A stretch of 20,244 bases of DNA from Acidobacteria bacterium UBA7540 (GCA_002478145.1 DLMI01000010.1:2501-22744), one strand, 5' to 3'; shown: positions 1 to 5,937, numbered from the stretch's first letter. Numbers and translations are program-made. Notes: a model not told the origin generated them from the sequence alone.

Positions 1-227
1 GCTGGTAGCACTGCGAGTTCGGAGGATGCTTAGGTCAACCAAACGGTATCCTCGAAAAGGTTTTCTATCCCGCAACGCACTTTTAGGACGTTACCACAAC
101 ACCTTTCGCCGCGGCTTTCCAAGCCGGCCCGGCTTCACGAAGAGCTAAGCACGAGCCCGCCCGCCACCTCCGGCCTAAGACTCCGGTTCGGGTTTTTGCC
201 CGAGCAAATAAAAAGTGCAGATTTCTC
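1..227. other. Left-edge spacer without a supported gene
   Basis: I see no convincing gene here. On the + strand, frame 1 is open from the window edge to a TAG at 31-33 (ending in Ser-Glu-Asp-Ala), and frame 2 is open to a TAA at 146-148. Either could be the tail of a gene that starts outside the window, and the sequence does not decide between them. The small minus-strand open frame across 83-346 has unnatural composition and runs through the promoter and leader of the next unit. Short GC-rich dyads occur, for example AAGCC/GGCTT at 120-134, but none has a following T-run. Confidence 0.4.
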
Positions 228-258
228 TTGACAAACGGGCCGCGTGCTACTACATATT
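228..258 (+). promoter_or_regulatory. Candidate sigma-70 promoter of the micro-ORF unit
   Basis: A perfect -35 hexamer TTGACA lies at 228-233. The -10 region is less clear: TACATA at 251-256 gives a 17-bp spacer but only three consensus matches, while CATATT at 253-258 matches four positions with a 19-bp spacer. The AT-rich patch stands out from the GC-rich surroundings. Transcription would begin near 262-266, about 70 nt before the start codon at 337. Confidence 0.5.
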
Positions 259-321
259 GTGGTGTCGGCCTGGTTGGCCACAATTCTTGGCCGTCCACGG
301 CAAATCTAAACGACACCCACA
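258..321 (+). promoter_or_regulatory. Structured 5' leader of the micro-ORF
   Basis: The leader can fold into a branched structure. A closing stem pairs GGTGTCG (261-267) with CGACACC (311-317). It extends past one bulged C through TGT (258-260) with ACA (319-321). Inside are two short hairpins: GGCC-tggtt-GGCC near 268-280, and GCCG-tcca-CGGC near 290-301. The Shine-Dalgarno of the micro-ORF begins immediately after the closing stem, so folding could affect ribosome access. I do not recognise it as a known riboswitch class; the function is unknown. Confidence 0.35.
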
Positions 322-336
322 CAGGAGGGGGAAGAC

Positions 337-372
337 ATGCCAGCAAAGAAAAAGGCTAAGAAGAAGAGGTAA
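337..372 (+). CDS. 11-residue Lys/Arg-rich micro-ORF
   Basis: The frame reads MPAKKKAKKKR and then TAA. An extended purine-rich Shine-Dalgarno (AGGAGGGGGA, about 323-332) sits directly upstream of the ATG at good spacing. Support comes from the whole unit: a TTGACA promoter at 228, a foldable leader, this frame, and a perfect intrinsic terminator starting 33 nt after the stop. The product is almost pure lysine and arginine with an MPA start, resembling the beginning of histone H1-like or ribosome-associated basic tails, but it is too short to assign to a family. It could be a nucleic-acid-binding peptide, a regulatory leader peptide (the Lys codons would suit stalling, although no gene follows before the terminator), or a chance frame in a small RNA. 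Confidence 0.45.
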   Translation: MPAKKKAKKKR

Positions 373-404
373 CAACCGATCATCTCCAGGTTTCTTCCTT
401 TCCC

Positions 405-440
405 AGGCCCGCTTCCCCAAGCGGGCCTTGTTTTCTTCTA
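405..440 (+). terminator. Strong intrinsic terminator after the micro-ORF
   Basis: AGGCCCGCTT (405-414) pairs perfectly with AAGCGGGCCT (419-428) around a CCCC loop. The stem is followed by TGTTTTCTTCT on the + strand. A 10-bp GC-rich stem with a T-rich tail is a textbook rho-independent terminator. It closes a transcript of roughly 170 nt starting from the promoter at 228. Confidence 0.85.
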
Positions 441-822
441 ACACGACTTCAGCGAGCACTGCCAATGGCCAGCACACTTTCATCCTGCGCCCCAGGCCCC
501 GAAGTATCTCGTTCCCTCTGTCACTCGAAGCGAAGAGTCTTGGCGTTTTCCCTCAGCACCTCGAGAATCCGCCCTCTTCGGGCCCCGCCGCGCAGCGGTG
601 TCTGAAAGAAATACTGCCAGAAGCCGTGGTAGCATTTTCCCAGGACCCCGATAGGCCAGTTGGGCGCGGCTGGGACAATCCTGGCGCGAAACAGGAAATC
701 AACGGGTTCGCTGGGACACGATTGGGTGTATACTCGGAGCCGCTGGAAGGCCAAAACGGAGATTTGTGTTAACGTGTCATCAGCAGCCATATTCTAACGC
801 AGAAGGAGGTTCAAAAAACAAT
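441..822. other. Spacer between terminator and small membrane protein
   Basis: No gene is supported. A minus-strand frame at 521-790 has poor composition, no plausible Shine-Dalgarno and no recognisable motif. A possible -10 element, TATACT at 729-734, precedes the small membrane-protein gene by about 90 nt. Its partner -35 (TTCGCT, 707-712, 16-bp spacer) is weak. An AAGGAGGT Shine-Dalgarno lies at 803-810. Confidence 0.4.
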
Positions 823-966
823 ATGGTGCAATATATGATGTGGGTGATTGGTTGCCTGTTTGTCATCGCAGCGATAGCAGTGTATTTTCCGACGATTTAC
901 ATTCGCAGGACCGACAAAATCTTGAAGATTCTCCAGCAGATTGAGGCCAATTCTCGCAAACCGTAA
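823..966 (+). CDS. Small single-helix membrane protein, 47 residues
   Basis: The start is the ATG at 823, preceded by a near-perfect AAGGAGGT (803-810) twelve bases upstream, so the longer open frame from 766 is not needed. Residues 5-27 form one hydrophobic helix (MMWVIGCLFVIAAIAVYF and onward). A basic amphipathic tail follows (RRTDKILKILQQIEANSRKP), suggesting an N-out, C-in single-pass topology with Arg-Arg at the cytoplasmic edge. I do not recognise a family. The shape is shared by type I toxin peptides and by small accessory subunits of membrane complexes, and nothing nearby picks between these. A possible promoter has its -10 at 729-734. No gene follows in the same direction for 3.9 kb, so it is monocistronic. 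Confidence 0.6.
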   Translation: MVQYMMWVIGCLFVIAAIAVYFPTIYIRRTDKILKILQQIEANSRKP

Positions 967-1267
967 GGCCTAAGATAGAGTCCAAAGTGGTTGCGGTTCC
1001 TTCTTGTTCCACTTGGGCGAAGAGTTGTCGGCAAGCACAGGACGGCGCAAGCCCTCAGGTCTGCGGCCCGAGTGGCTGGTTTGTTCCCGCCAGGGGAGGG
1101 GCGCGGGGGCAATGGACTTATCCTGGCTCACAGGAAAGCCCGCCCGTAACGAACTTTACATCAATTCAAGTTTATTTCCCGCCGACCGCCTGCCGTTTTC
1201 CTCCTGACTCCCGAGTCCTGAGTTCTACACTTAAAATGACATGCCAGTACTTTTCTTCGGCAACCTG
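967..1267. other. Spacer with possible RNA structure and heptad repeat
   Basis: No gene is supported; the + strand frames across 987-1271 have no Shine-Dalgarno and low-complexity composition. Downstream of the small membrane protein, CCACTTGGGC (1009-1018) pairs with GCCCGAGTGG (1066-1075) with one G-T pair. The first six bases of that arm also pair with AAGTGG at 985-990, so two folds compete. The 3' part carries a degenerate 7-nt tandem repeat at 1201-1228. It ends against the convergent stop of the 187-residue protein. Confidence 0.4.
1201..1228. repeat. Degenerate heptamer tandem repeat (four units)
   Basis: Four successive 7-mers are in phase: CTCCTGA, CTCCCGA, GTCCTGA and GTTCTAC. Each differs from its neighbour by one to a few bases. 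The pattern resembles the short tandemly repeated 7-mers known from intergenic DNA of cyanobacteria and other bacteria. Comparable 7/8-nt phased repeats occur in this window at 11655-11720 and 18742-18769. Confidence 0.5.
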
Positions 1268-1831
1268 CTAACCCTTCGCACTCATTTCCCTAAACAATCG
1301 CCGAAACTCTTCTGAGGCCTTGCGTAGCTCCAACCAGTCGAAAAACAGATCCGGCGTTTCCAGCCAAATGCGGAACCATGTCGCGATCTCCTGTTTTTCC
1401 GCTCGCTTGTCCGAACTCACTCGCGGGTTCGCCGCCAAACTCCCGGCGCGCAACTTTCCCTTCTGAAGCAGAGAGCGGACCAGGCCCGTCCCGATCCGGT
1501 CCGAGGCCTCGCGGTATTCCCGGTAGACCTCGTCAAGTTTTCTGAGCGAAGCCTCCGCGCTTTCGAAGTCGTGGAATTGAAGTAGGTTGCGAAGACGGCT
1601 CGCATAAGGCTCCTCCATAGATGGAGCGGTGAAGCGGTCGTGGTACTCAACGATTTTCCCCGCCTCGCGTAGAACGCTGGCAATGTAAGACGGCGAAGTT
1701 CTGAGGTTTGATCCCAGCCGGCCGCGCAACTCATTCTCGAGGGCGCGGATTTCCTCGGCCCCGATTCGTTCGAGTGCCTTCGCCCGACAGTATTCAAGGA
1801 TGATTTGCTTCTTGCTGGGTGTTCCTGGCAC
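1268..1831 (-). CDS. Unrecognised 187-residue helical protein coupled to mltG
   Basis: The gene starts inside the 3' end of mltG at a GTG (1831), overlapping it by 38 bp. The open frame continues upstream to 2077, but that part is an Arg/Pro-rich shadow of mltG, so I place the start at GTG giving VPGTPSKKQ; no good Shine-Dalgarno is visible and translational coupling is likely. The protein is charged and mostly helical, with no signal peptide or membrane segment. Recognisable blocks are an Arg/Glu-rich N-terminal helix (EEIRALENELRGRLG), a middle segment RLRNLLQFHDFESAEASLRKLDEVYREY, broken here only by description, and a Trp-rich C-terminal part (TWFRIWLETPDLFFDWLELR). I cannot assign a family or function. 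Its position suggests co-expression with mltG and ruvX. Confidence 0.7.
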   Translation of the reverse strand: MPGTPSKKQIILEYCRAKALERIGAEEIRALENELRGRLGSNLRTSPSYIASVLREAGKIVEYHDRFTAPSMEEPYASRLRNLLQFHDFESAEASLRKLDEVYREYREASDRIGTGLVRSLLQKGKLRAGSLAANPRVSSDKRAEKQEIATWFRIWLETPDLFFDWLELRKASEEFRRLFREMSAKG

Positions 1832-2915
1832 GTTTCTGCGCCTGGGCGGCGCGCGTGCTTGCTTCGCGGGCGGGTGACTTCGAATCTCCGCTGACCGTCT
1901 TCGGCTGGTTGCGAAGCAGCGCCGCCTTTTCCCTGCGATATCGTGACACGTTGCGTTGATGTTCGGCAAGAGTCCGGGCGAAGACGTGCCCGCCATGATT
2001 GTTGGCGACGAAATAGAGCGCGTCCCCGTCTGCCGGCTGAAATACCGCCCGGATTGAGGCTTCCCCCGGGTTCGCAATGGGCCCGGGTGGAAGTCCGGAG
2101 TGGCGGTAGGTGTTGTAGGGTGAATCGAATCCGAGGTCGCTTTGGGTAATAGGGCCTATCGGGCGATAGTCCAGTCGCGCCGCATAGGCCACCGTGGGAT
2201 CGGACTGCAAGGGCATACCCCTTTCAAGCCTCCTCTCGAAGACCCCAGCGATGAGGGGACGTTCCGACGCCTCAGGTGTCTCCTTTTCGACGAGCGAGGC
2301 CAGGGTCATAACCTCATGCCAGCCGGCCGACGAAGGCCGCTCATTCGCTAACCTCGTGCCCACGATGCGGCGGAAGCGCGCCAGCATCGTGACGACAACG
2401 GTCGCGGCACTGACGCCGCGAGGGAACCGGTACGTGTCAGGAAAGAGATAACCCTCCAGCGAGGGCGCCCTGGGATCGAGATCGCGTATCGCCACCGTTT
2501 GCTGAGTGACTTCGAAGAACTGCACGGGATCGATGCCAAGCCGCAGATTGAGAATCCGCGCGATGTCAAAGCGGTCCGAGCCCTCGGGGATGACTACGGG
2601 ATGAAGGAAAACATCACCCTGGACCAGTCTTCGGTAAACATCGAGGGGACGAAGCGGGCGGTCAAAGAGGTATTCACCGGCTCGCAATACGTGACGGGGA
2701 CGACCAGCCCAGTAACGGGCCAAAAACGGCAGGCGATGCCTCAGCACTCCACGAGCAATCAGCAAATCCGCGACTTGGGAGGCCCGCGACCCGGGTTCAA
2801 TGACGAGCAACATGTTCCCGGAGTATCCACGATAAGGCGAAAGCAAATCGGAAGCTAACCAAAGCAGCCCCGCCGCCGCTGCCCCAAAGACCAGGAGGAG
2901 AAGCCGCCATCTCAT
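1794..2915 (-). CDS. mltG: Endolytic murein transglycosylase MltG (YceG-like)
   Basis: MltG is an inner-membrane lytic transglycosylase that cleaves nascent glycan strands and is thought to help terminate peptidoglycan polymerisation. The 373-residue protein has an N-terminal membrane anchor (about residues 4-22) and a LysM-like region (about 30-100). The YceG catalytic domain carries SLVEKET (207-213, with E210 as the catalytic glutamate), LQSDPTV (236-242), SPYNTY (265-270) and GLPPGPIANPG (274-284). Its ATG overlaps the ruvX stop as ATGA (2912-2915), a coupling seen in many genomes where ruvX and mltG are adjacent. The last 40 or so residues are a Lys/Arg/Gln-rich low-complexity tail that overlaps the start of the downstream 187-residue gene. 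Confidence 0.95.
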   Translation of the reverse strand: MRWRLLLLVFGAAAAGLLWLASDLLSPYRGYSGNMLLVIEPGSRASQVADLLIARGVLRHRLPFLARYWAGRPRHVLRAGEYLFDRPLRPLDVYRRLVQGDVFLHPVVIPEGSDRFDIARILNLRLGIDPVQFFEVTQQTVAIRDLDPRAPSLEGYLFPDTYRFPRGVSAATVVVTMLARFRRIVGTRLANERPSSAGWHEVMTLASLVEKETPEASERPLIAGVFERRLERGMPLQSDPTVAYAARLDYRPIGPITQSDLGFDSPYNTYRHSGLPPGPIANPGEASIRAVFQPADGDALYFVANNHGGHVFARTLAEHQRNVSRYRREKAALLRNQPKTVSGDSKSPAREASTRAAQAQKRARNTQQEANHP

Positions 2916-3355
2916 GGCGCCGCCCCGGCGTTACGGCTTCGCTCGTTGGAAAGGAAGTCCAGGTAGCTTTGCAGGAGAAGAGTCGCCGCCACGCGATCCA
3001 CCGCTCGTTGGCGTTTGCCAAGGCTCAAACCCGTTTCGCGAAGAGCGCGGTTAGCTTCGACACTGGTCAATCGTTCGTCCCAGAGATCGACGGGGCAGTT
3101 CACTCGCCGGCGCAGCTTTTCCGCGAACTCCGCGGCGTGTCGAGACATCGTGGTCTCGCCTCCGCCGTGCCCGAGGGGATTTCCCACGATTACTCGCTCG
3201 GTTGAATATTCTTCCGTCAGTTCCTGGATCTTTTGCAGGTCATCCTCCAGGCGTGTGCGCTGAAGAGTCGTAAGCCCCTGGGCGGTGATGCCCAAAGCAT
3301 CCGAAACCGCCATACCCATCCGCCTCATGCCAAAGTCGATTGCCAGTACTCGCAC
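2912..3355 (-). CDS. ruvX: RuvX/YqgF RNase H-fold nuclease
   Basis: This is the YqgF family, a putative Holliday-junction resolvase that is also implicated in 16S pre-rRNA 5' processing. The 147-residue protein shows the family signature: IDFGMRRMGMAVSD at residues 6-19 (catalytic D7), VIVGNPLG at 55-62, the DERLTS motif at 93-98 and the final acidic site AVDRVAA (D120). The length is normal for the family. The start is a GTG (3355-3353) with only a weak Shine-Dalgarno; no ATG fits the N terminus better. It lies 82 bp after the M64 peptidase and overlaps mltG by 4 bp, so mltG depends on it for coupling. Confidence 0.93.
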   Translation of the reverse strand: MRVLAIDFGMRRMGMAVSDALGITAQGLTTLQRTRLEDDLQKIQELTEEYSTERVIVGNPLGHGGGETTMSRHAAEFAEKLRRRVNCPVDLWDERLTSVEANRALRETGLSLGKRQRAVDRVAATLLLQSYLDFLSNERSRNAGAAP

Positions 3356-3437
3356 TGACGTGTCCCATCGCCTCAGGGCGACTGCGGCTCAGACCCAGAT
3401 TTGGCCCCGGCCCGCGCGCCCTTGCTGATAATACACC

Positions 3438-4844
3438 TTATGGGCGGGAGTAGAGGTCGATGATTTCCTCGATGGCGTGTTGGCAAACGGCGCAGAACCC
3501 CGTTCCGGAAAGCATGATGCAGCGCTGCTGAGGCCTATAGTAGCCTTTAGTTTCATACATCGCGCCTTCGAACGCGCCCACCTTATTCGCGTAGGGCCCA
3601 TCGGACAGGCAGTGCTCTTGTGTTTCGCGCGCTTGGCGCCGGAATTCGTCGATCTCGGCAACGGGGCGGCCTTCTGAGCGCATCTGCTGGATCCGGCTTT
3701 GCGAATCTCGAATACTGCTCTCGTAACAATCCTTCGGCCAGGGAGTGGGAATCGGCGTGTCGGGAGCCACGAGAGCCTTCCACTTCAGATGCTGGGGGTC
3801 GAGGAGGGCGGTAATGTTGGGCTGCCACGGCTCGAGGCGGGTGCTGGCAGGCGCATAAGCGACGTTCGCGTTGAAGTAGTACTCATCCCCAAGGTCCGCG
3901 AAGTGGTGTCCGAATTCATGAACGAACACGCGAATGGCGGACGGATAATCAATGCTGACCGTGGCGTAGAGCCCAAAGATGCCTCCGTTCCCATACTCCT
4001 TTGAGTTCATCACAATCCCCATCACGTCATAGGGGGCAAACGATGCCACGCTGCGAATAGCGCGATTATCGAACGACAGGGCGTAACGCTCGGTGCCGAA
4101 AACATCAAACTGCGAACCGAAAAGGGTGTTGCGGTGGACGCCCGCCGACGGATGCGATACACCCGAGTCAGGAGAAGGCGAGCAGATCGCCCAGACGTTG
4201 AAATCCTTGCGGCGCTCTTTGAAGGGCGAGAAGGTGAAGACACCTTCGGCGAGCCGGCGCACATCTTTCTCACATTTATCCAGCTCGGCCGCCGTATAGC
4301 CCTCACCCAGAAACAGCAAATCCAGCTTCAGCGCGGGATCGCCGTTTCTTTCTATGGCCAGCACGCGCCCCGGGGAGGCAGGCTTTGACGTGTCGATGTA
4401 CTTATCATGGGGATCGATGTTTGTTGACCAGACCTCACGGAAAGTATTCTGCGCGTCGCGCTTTTTGACGACGATTTGAACCGGACCTTCCGGGGCGGGG
4501 AAGCGAAGGGACTCATGGAAAGTGCGGTTCGCCCTTTTCGCTTCTTCCGTAGTTACCCATTCGCCGTAGATGGATGAGAAACCGCGTGAGTACAACACGC
4601 GCTGGCTGCTGGGGTCCTTCACTTCGAAGTAGTACACGCCGCGGTTCGTGGTGTCGATGGGTTTCGAGGGATTCCCCGGCCAAGGTAGAGGTTCGATAAC
4701 CACGCGGTCGACGCTGAACAACTCCTGGGTGGCGTTGCCGGTGTGGAAATAATCCAGGCGCATGGTCGGCGGGCTCCCGGCCAGTACGTCCAGCGCGCAA
4801 ACAATGACGAGCGCTATTGCGATTGCAAGGTTCTTCAAACGCAT
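3438..4844 (-). CDS. Exported M64-family (IgA peptidase-like) metallopeptidase
   Basis: A secreted zinc peptidase of family M64, related to the Clostridium IgA protease. The start is the ATG at 4844 (GAGGT just upstream), two codons inside a possible GTG at 4850. A signal peptide covers residues 1 to about 22 (MRLKNLAIAIALVIVCALDV) with an Ala-Gly cut region. An N-terminal beta-rich domain follows (about 25-150), and the catalytic domain carries the zinc site HEFGHHFADLGDEYY (309-323; HEXXH plus downstream Asp/Glu). The C terminus has the M64 cysteine cluster RCIML...FCAVC, probably structural. The length of 468 is typical. Family members cleave extracellular proteins, but here the substrate is unknown. 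It is divergent from the antitoxin gene with a 67-bp gap. Confidence 0.9.
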   Translation of the reverse strand: MRLKNLAIAIALVIVCALDVLAGSPPTMRLDYFHTGNATQELFSVDRVVIEPLPWPGNPSKPIDTTNRGVYYFEVKDPSSQRVLYSRGFSSIYGEWVTTEEAKRANRTFHESLRFPAPEGPVQIVVKKRDAQNTFREVWSTNIDPHDKYIDTSKPASPGRVLAIERNGDPALKLDLLFLGEGYTAAELDKCEKDVRRLAEGVFTFSPFKERRKDFNVWAICSPSPDSGVSHPSAGVHRNTLFGSQFDVFGTERYALSFDNRAIRSVASFAPYDVMGIVMNSKEYGNGGIFGLYATVSIDYPSAIRVFVHEFGHHFADLGDEYYFNANVAYAPASTRLEPWQPNITALLDPQHLKWKALVAPDTPIPTPWPKDCYESSIRDSQSRIQQMRSEGRPVAEIDEFRRQARETQEHCLSDGPYANKVGAFEGAMYETKGYYRPQQRCIMLSGTGFCAVCQHAIEEIIDLYSRP

Positions 4845-4880
4845 ACACACCTCATTAACTTCGTCGCCTGGGACTGAAGC

Positions 4881-4895
4881 TTGTACAATCTGTAC
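4881..4895 (+). promoter_or_regulatory. Antitoxin promoter -10 with overlapping palindrome
   Basis: TACAAT (4884-4889) matches the -10 consensus at five of six positions and lies within the perfect palindrome TTGTACAA (4881-4888). The core TGTAC is repeated directly at 4891-4895, 9 bp on. A palindrome over the -10, followed immediately by the AGGAGG Shine-Dalgarno (4898-4903), is what one expects for autorepression by a Phd/YefM-type antitoxin. The -35 is poor, and binding is an inference. Confidence 0.4.
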
Positions 4896-4911
4896 GAAGG
4901 AGGTTGCCTAT

Positions 4912-5163
4912 ATGGCTCGACGGCTTAATGCCGGCCAGGTACTGGCGGCGTTCGCAGAGGCGGTTAACCGGGCAAACTTTGCGGGCGAACGCACCGTCAT
5001 CCACCGTCACGGCAAGGATGTTGCCGCCGTCGTCTCGGTGGAAGATTTGAAGACGCTCGAGGCTCTTGAAGACCGGCTGGATTTAGAAGAGGCTCGGCGG
5101 ATCATGAAGAAGCCAGGCCGCCTCATTCCCTGGGAAAAAGTAAAGTCGGAGCTGGGCCTTTAA
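4912..5163 (+). CDS. Phd/YefM-type antitoxin
   Basis: This 83-residue protein has the layout of type II antitoxins of the Phd/YefM superfamily. Its N-terminal DNA-binding fold (MARRLNAGQVLAAFAEAVNRA) is followed by the beta strand and turn ERTVIHRHGKDVAAVVSVEDLKTLE (about residues 26-50, listed in parts), and then an acidic toxin-wrapping tail. The ATG at 4912 has a strong GAAGGAGG eight bases upstream; the longer frame from 4762 lies inside the divergent peptidase and is rejected. Such proteins bind and neutralise a RelE/ParE toxin and repress their own promoter; a palindrome overlaps the promoter here. The toxin gene starts 12 bp downstream but is truncated, so the antitoxin may now be orphaned. 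Confidence 0.85.
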   Translation: MARRLNAGQVLAAFAEAVNRANFAGERTVIHRHGKDVAAVVSVEDLKTLEALEDRLDLEEARRIMKKPGRLIPWEKVKSELGL

Positions 5164-5175
5164 GGCGTCTCCCTG

Positions 5176-5376
5176 ATGCTCTTTTCCATTCAGTTTAGCC
5201 CGCGTGCGCAGCGGGATTTTTCCGCTCTTGACAGACCCGTCCAACAACGACTGCGGCGGCACACCGATCAACTGGCGGAAAATCCCTTCCCAGTCGGCGT
5301 CAAGAAGCTGCATGCCGAGGCGCCAGTCTATCGAATCCGTGTGAGCGATTATCGCGTCAGCTCACTGCGTCGATAG
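5176..5376 (+). pseudogene. C-terminally truncated RelE/ParE-family toxin
   Basis: The first 58 residues or so follow the RelE/ParE fold well: FSIQFSPRAQRDFSALD at the start, then the two-helix region, NPFPVGVKKLHAEAPVYRIRVSDYRV. Intact relatives continue past DYRV with a beta strand and a C-terminal stretch (typically ending in an Arg-His-Arg-x-x-Val-Tyr type motif) that holds catalytic or essential residues, giving about 85-95 residues. Here the frame becomes SSLRR and stops at 66. The last 20 bp overlap the convergent end of the acetyltransferase, and no remnant of the missing end is seen after it. A deletion that joined the toxin to the neighbouring gene's 3' end is the simplest reading. 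It is probably non-toxic; a short functional variant cannot be excluded. Confidence 0.7.
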
Positions 5377-5866
5377 CTTCTAAGGGGACCTCAACCTCTT
5401 CCGTGCGCCGCCAGGCCAATTCGTAGCTTACCGCAACCTCATCACAACATGAATATTTGGGACAGCCCAGGCAGTCCTCAAAGACCTTAACCGGAAATCT
5501 CTCGCGCGGCACCATTTGGAAGCCCAGCTTTTCAAAGAAGGCCGGGACGACGGTCAGGGCGAATACCGTTTTCAGCCCGTAGCGTTCGGCTTCATCCAAC
5601 AGCGCCTCCGTGAGCTTCCTCCCCACGCCCTTTGAGTTGAGCCGCTCATCAACGCACAGCGAACGCATCTCAGCGAGCTCCTGGTTGTAGAACTTGAGTG
5701 CGCCACACCCGAGAAGCTTTCCCTTCTCTTCTGCGACGGTGAATTCCCAAACGTCTTCGTAGAGATTCGTTAGAGGCCGCGGAAGCAAGATCCGTTTCAG
5801 CACGTAACGGCTAATCAGTTTGAAGAGTGCAGGCACATCCTGCAACTCAGCTTTTCGGATGTTCAA
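5357..5866 (-). CDS. ArgA-like GNAT N-acetyltransferase
   Basis: A 169-residue GNAT-fold acyltransferase. Motif A, which binds acetyl-CoA, reads CVDERLNSKGVGRKLTEALL (71-90). The late strand and helix FALTVVPAFFEKLGF (102-116) is typical. A cysteine cluster, CLGCPKYSCC (C132, C135, C140, C141), follows the core. Short GNATs of this type, with a C-x2-C-P-x-nC tail, are found as stand-alone N-acetylglutamate synthases in bacteria lacking argJ or a long argA. Its place directly after argF on the same strand supports that role, the first step of arginine synthesis. The start is a TTG (5866-5864) with GGAGG about 10 bases upstream; the nearby ATG is out of frame. The substrate is inferred from context. 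It could be a different small-molecule acetyltransferase. Confidence 0.75.
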   Translation of the reverse strand: MNIRKAELQDVPALFKLISRYVLKRILLPRPLTNLYEDVWEFTVAEEKGKLLGCGALKFYNQELAEMRSLCVDERLNSKGVGRKLTEALLDEAERYGLKTVFALTVVPAFFEKLGFQMVPRERFPVKVFEDCLGCPKYSCCDEVAVSYELAWRRTEEVEVPLEAIDAVS

Positions 5867-5887
5867 AGTTCCATTCCCTCCACTCCG

Positions 5888-5937
5888 GTAGGGGCGGACG
5901 GCGTCCGCCCTGGGGGCCGAGCGCCGCTCGGCCCTAC
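5888..5937. repeat. Twin-hairpin palindromic repeat at the 3' end of argF
   Basis: An outer pair GTAGGG (5888-5893) / CCCTAC (5932-5937) encloses two perfect 8-bp hairpins with 3-nt loops: GGGCGGAC-ggc-GTCCGCCC (5892-5910) and GGCCGAGC-gcc-GCTCGGCC (5915-5933). The whole could form a three-way junction in RNA or a cruciform. It fills most of the 67-bp gap between argF and the acetyltransferase. Read on the - strand, its edge supplies the argF stop codon (TAG, 5936-5934). This looks like a dispersed REP-type element, and it may also modulate readthrough between the two genes. Confidence 0.7.

Noticed and set aside
521..790. 89-codon minus-strand frame
   Set aside because: No Shine-Dalgarno, mixed composition and no motif; it is probably chance in GC-rich DNA.
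766..822. Upstream extension of the small membrane protein to 766
   Set aside because: The extension runs over the AAGGAGGT Shine-Dalgarno and adds a non-hydrophobic stretch; the ATG at 823 is better placed.
1004..1271. Possible c-di-GMP or other riboswitch in the spacer, from a CACAGGACGGCGCAAGCC-like stretch
   Set aside because: A few bases recall the GEMM core, but the conserved paired elements and order are missing, and no plausible downstream gene exists on that strand.
1832..2077. N-terminal extension of the 187-residue protein
   Set aside because: It is a shadow of mltG in another frame, rich in Arg and Pro, with no family features.
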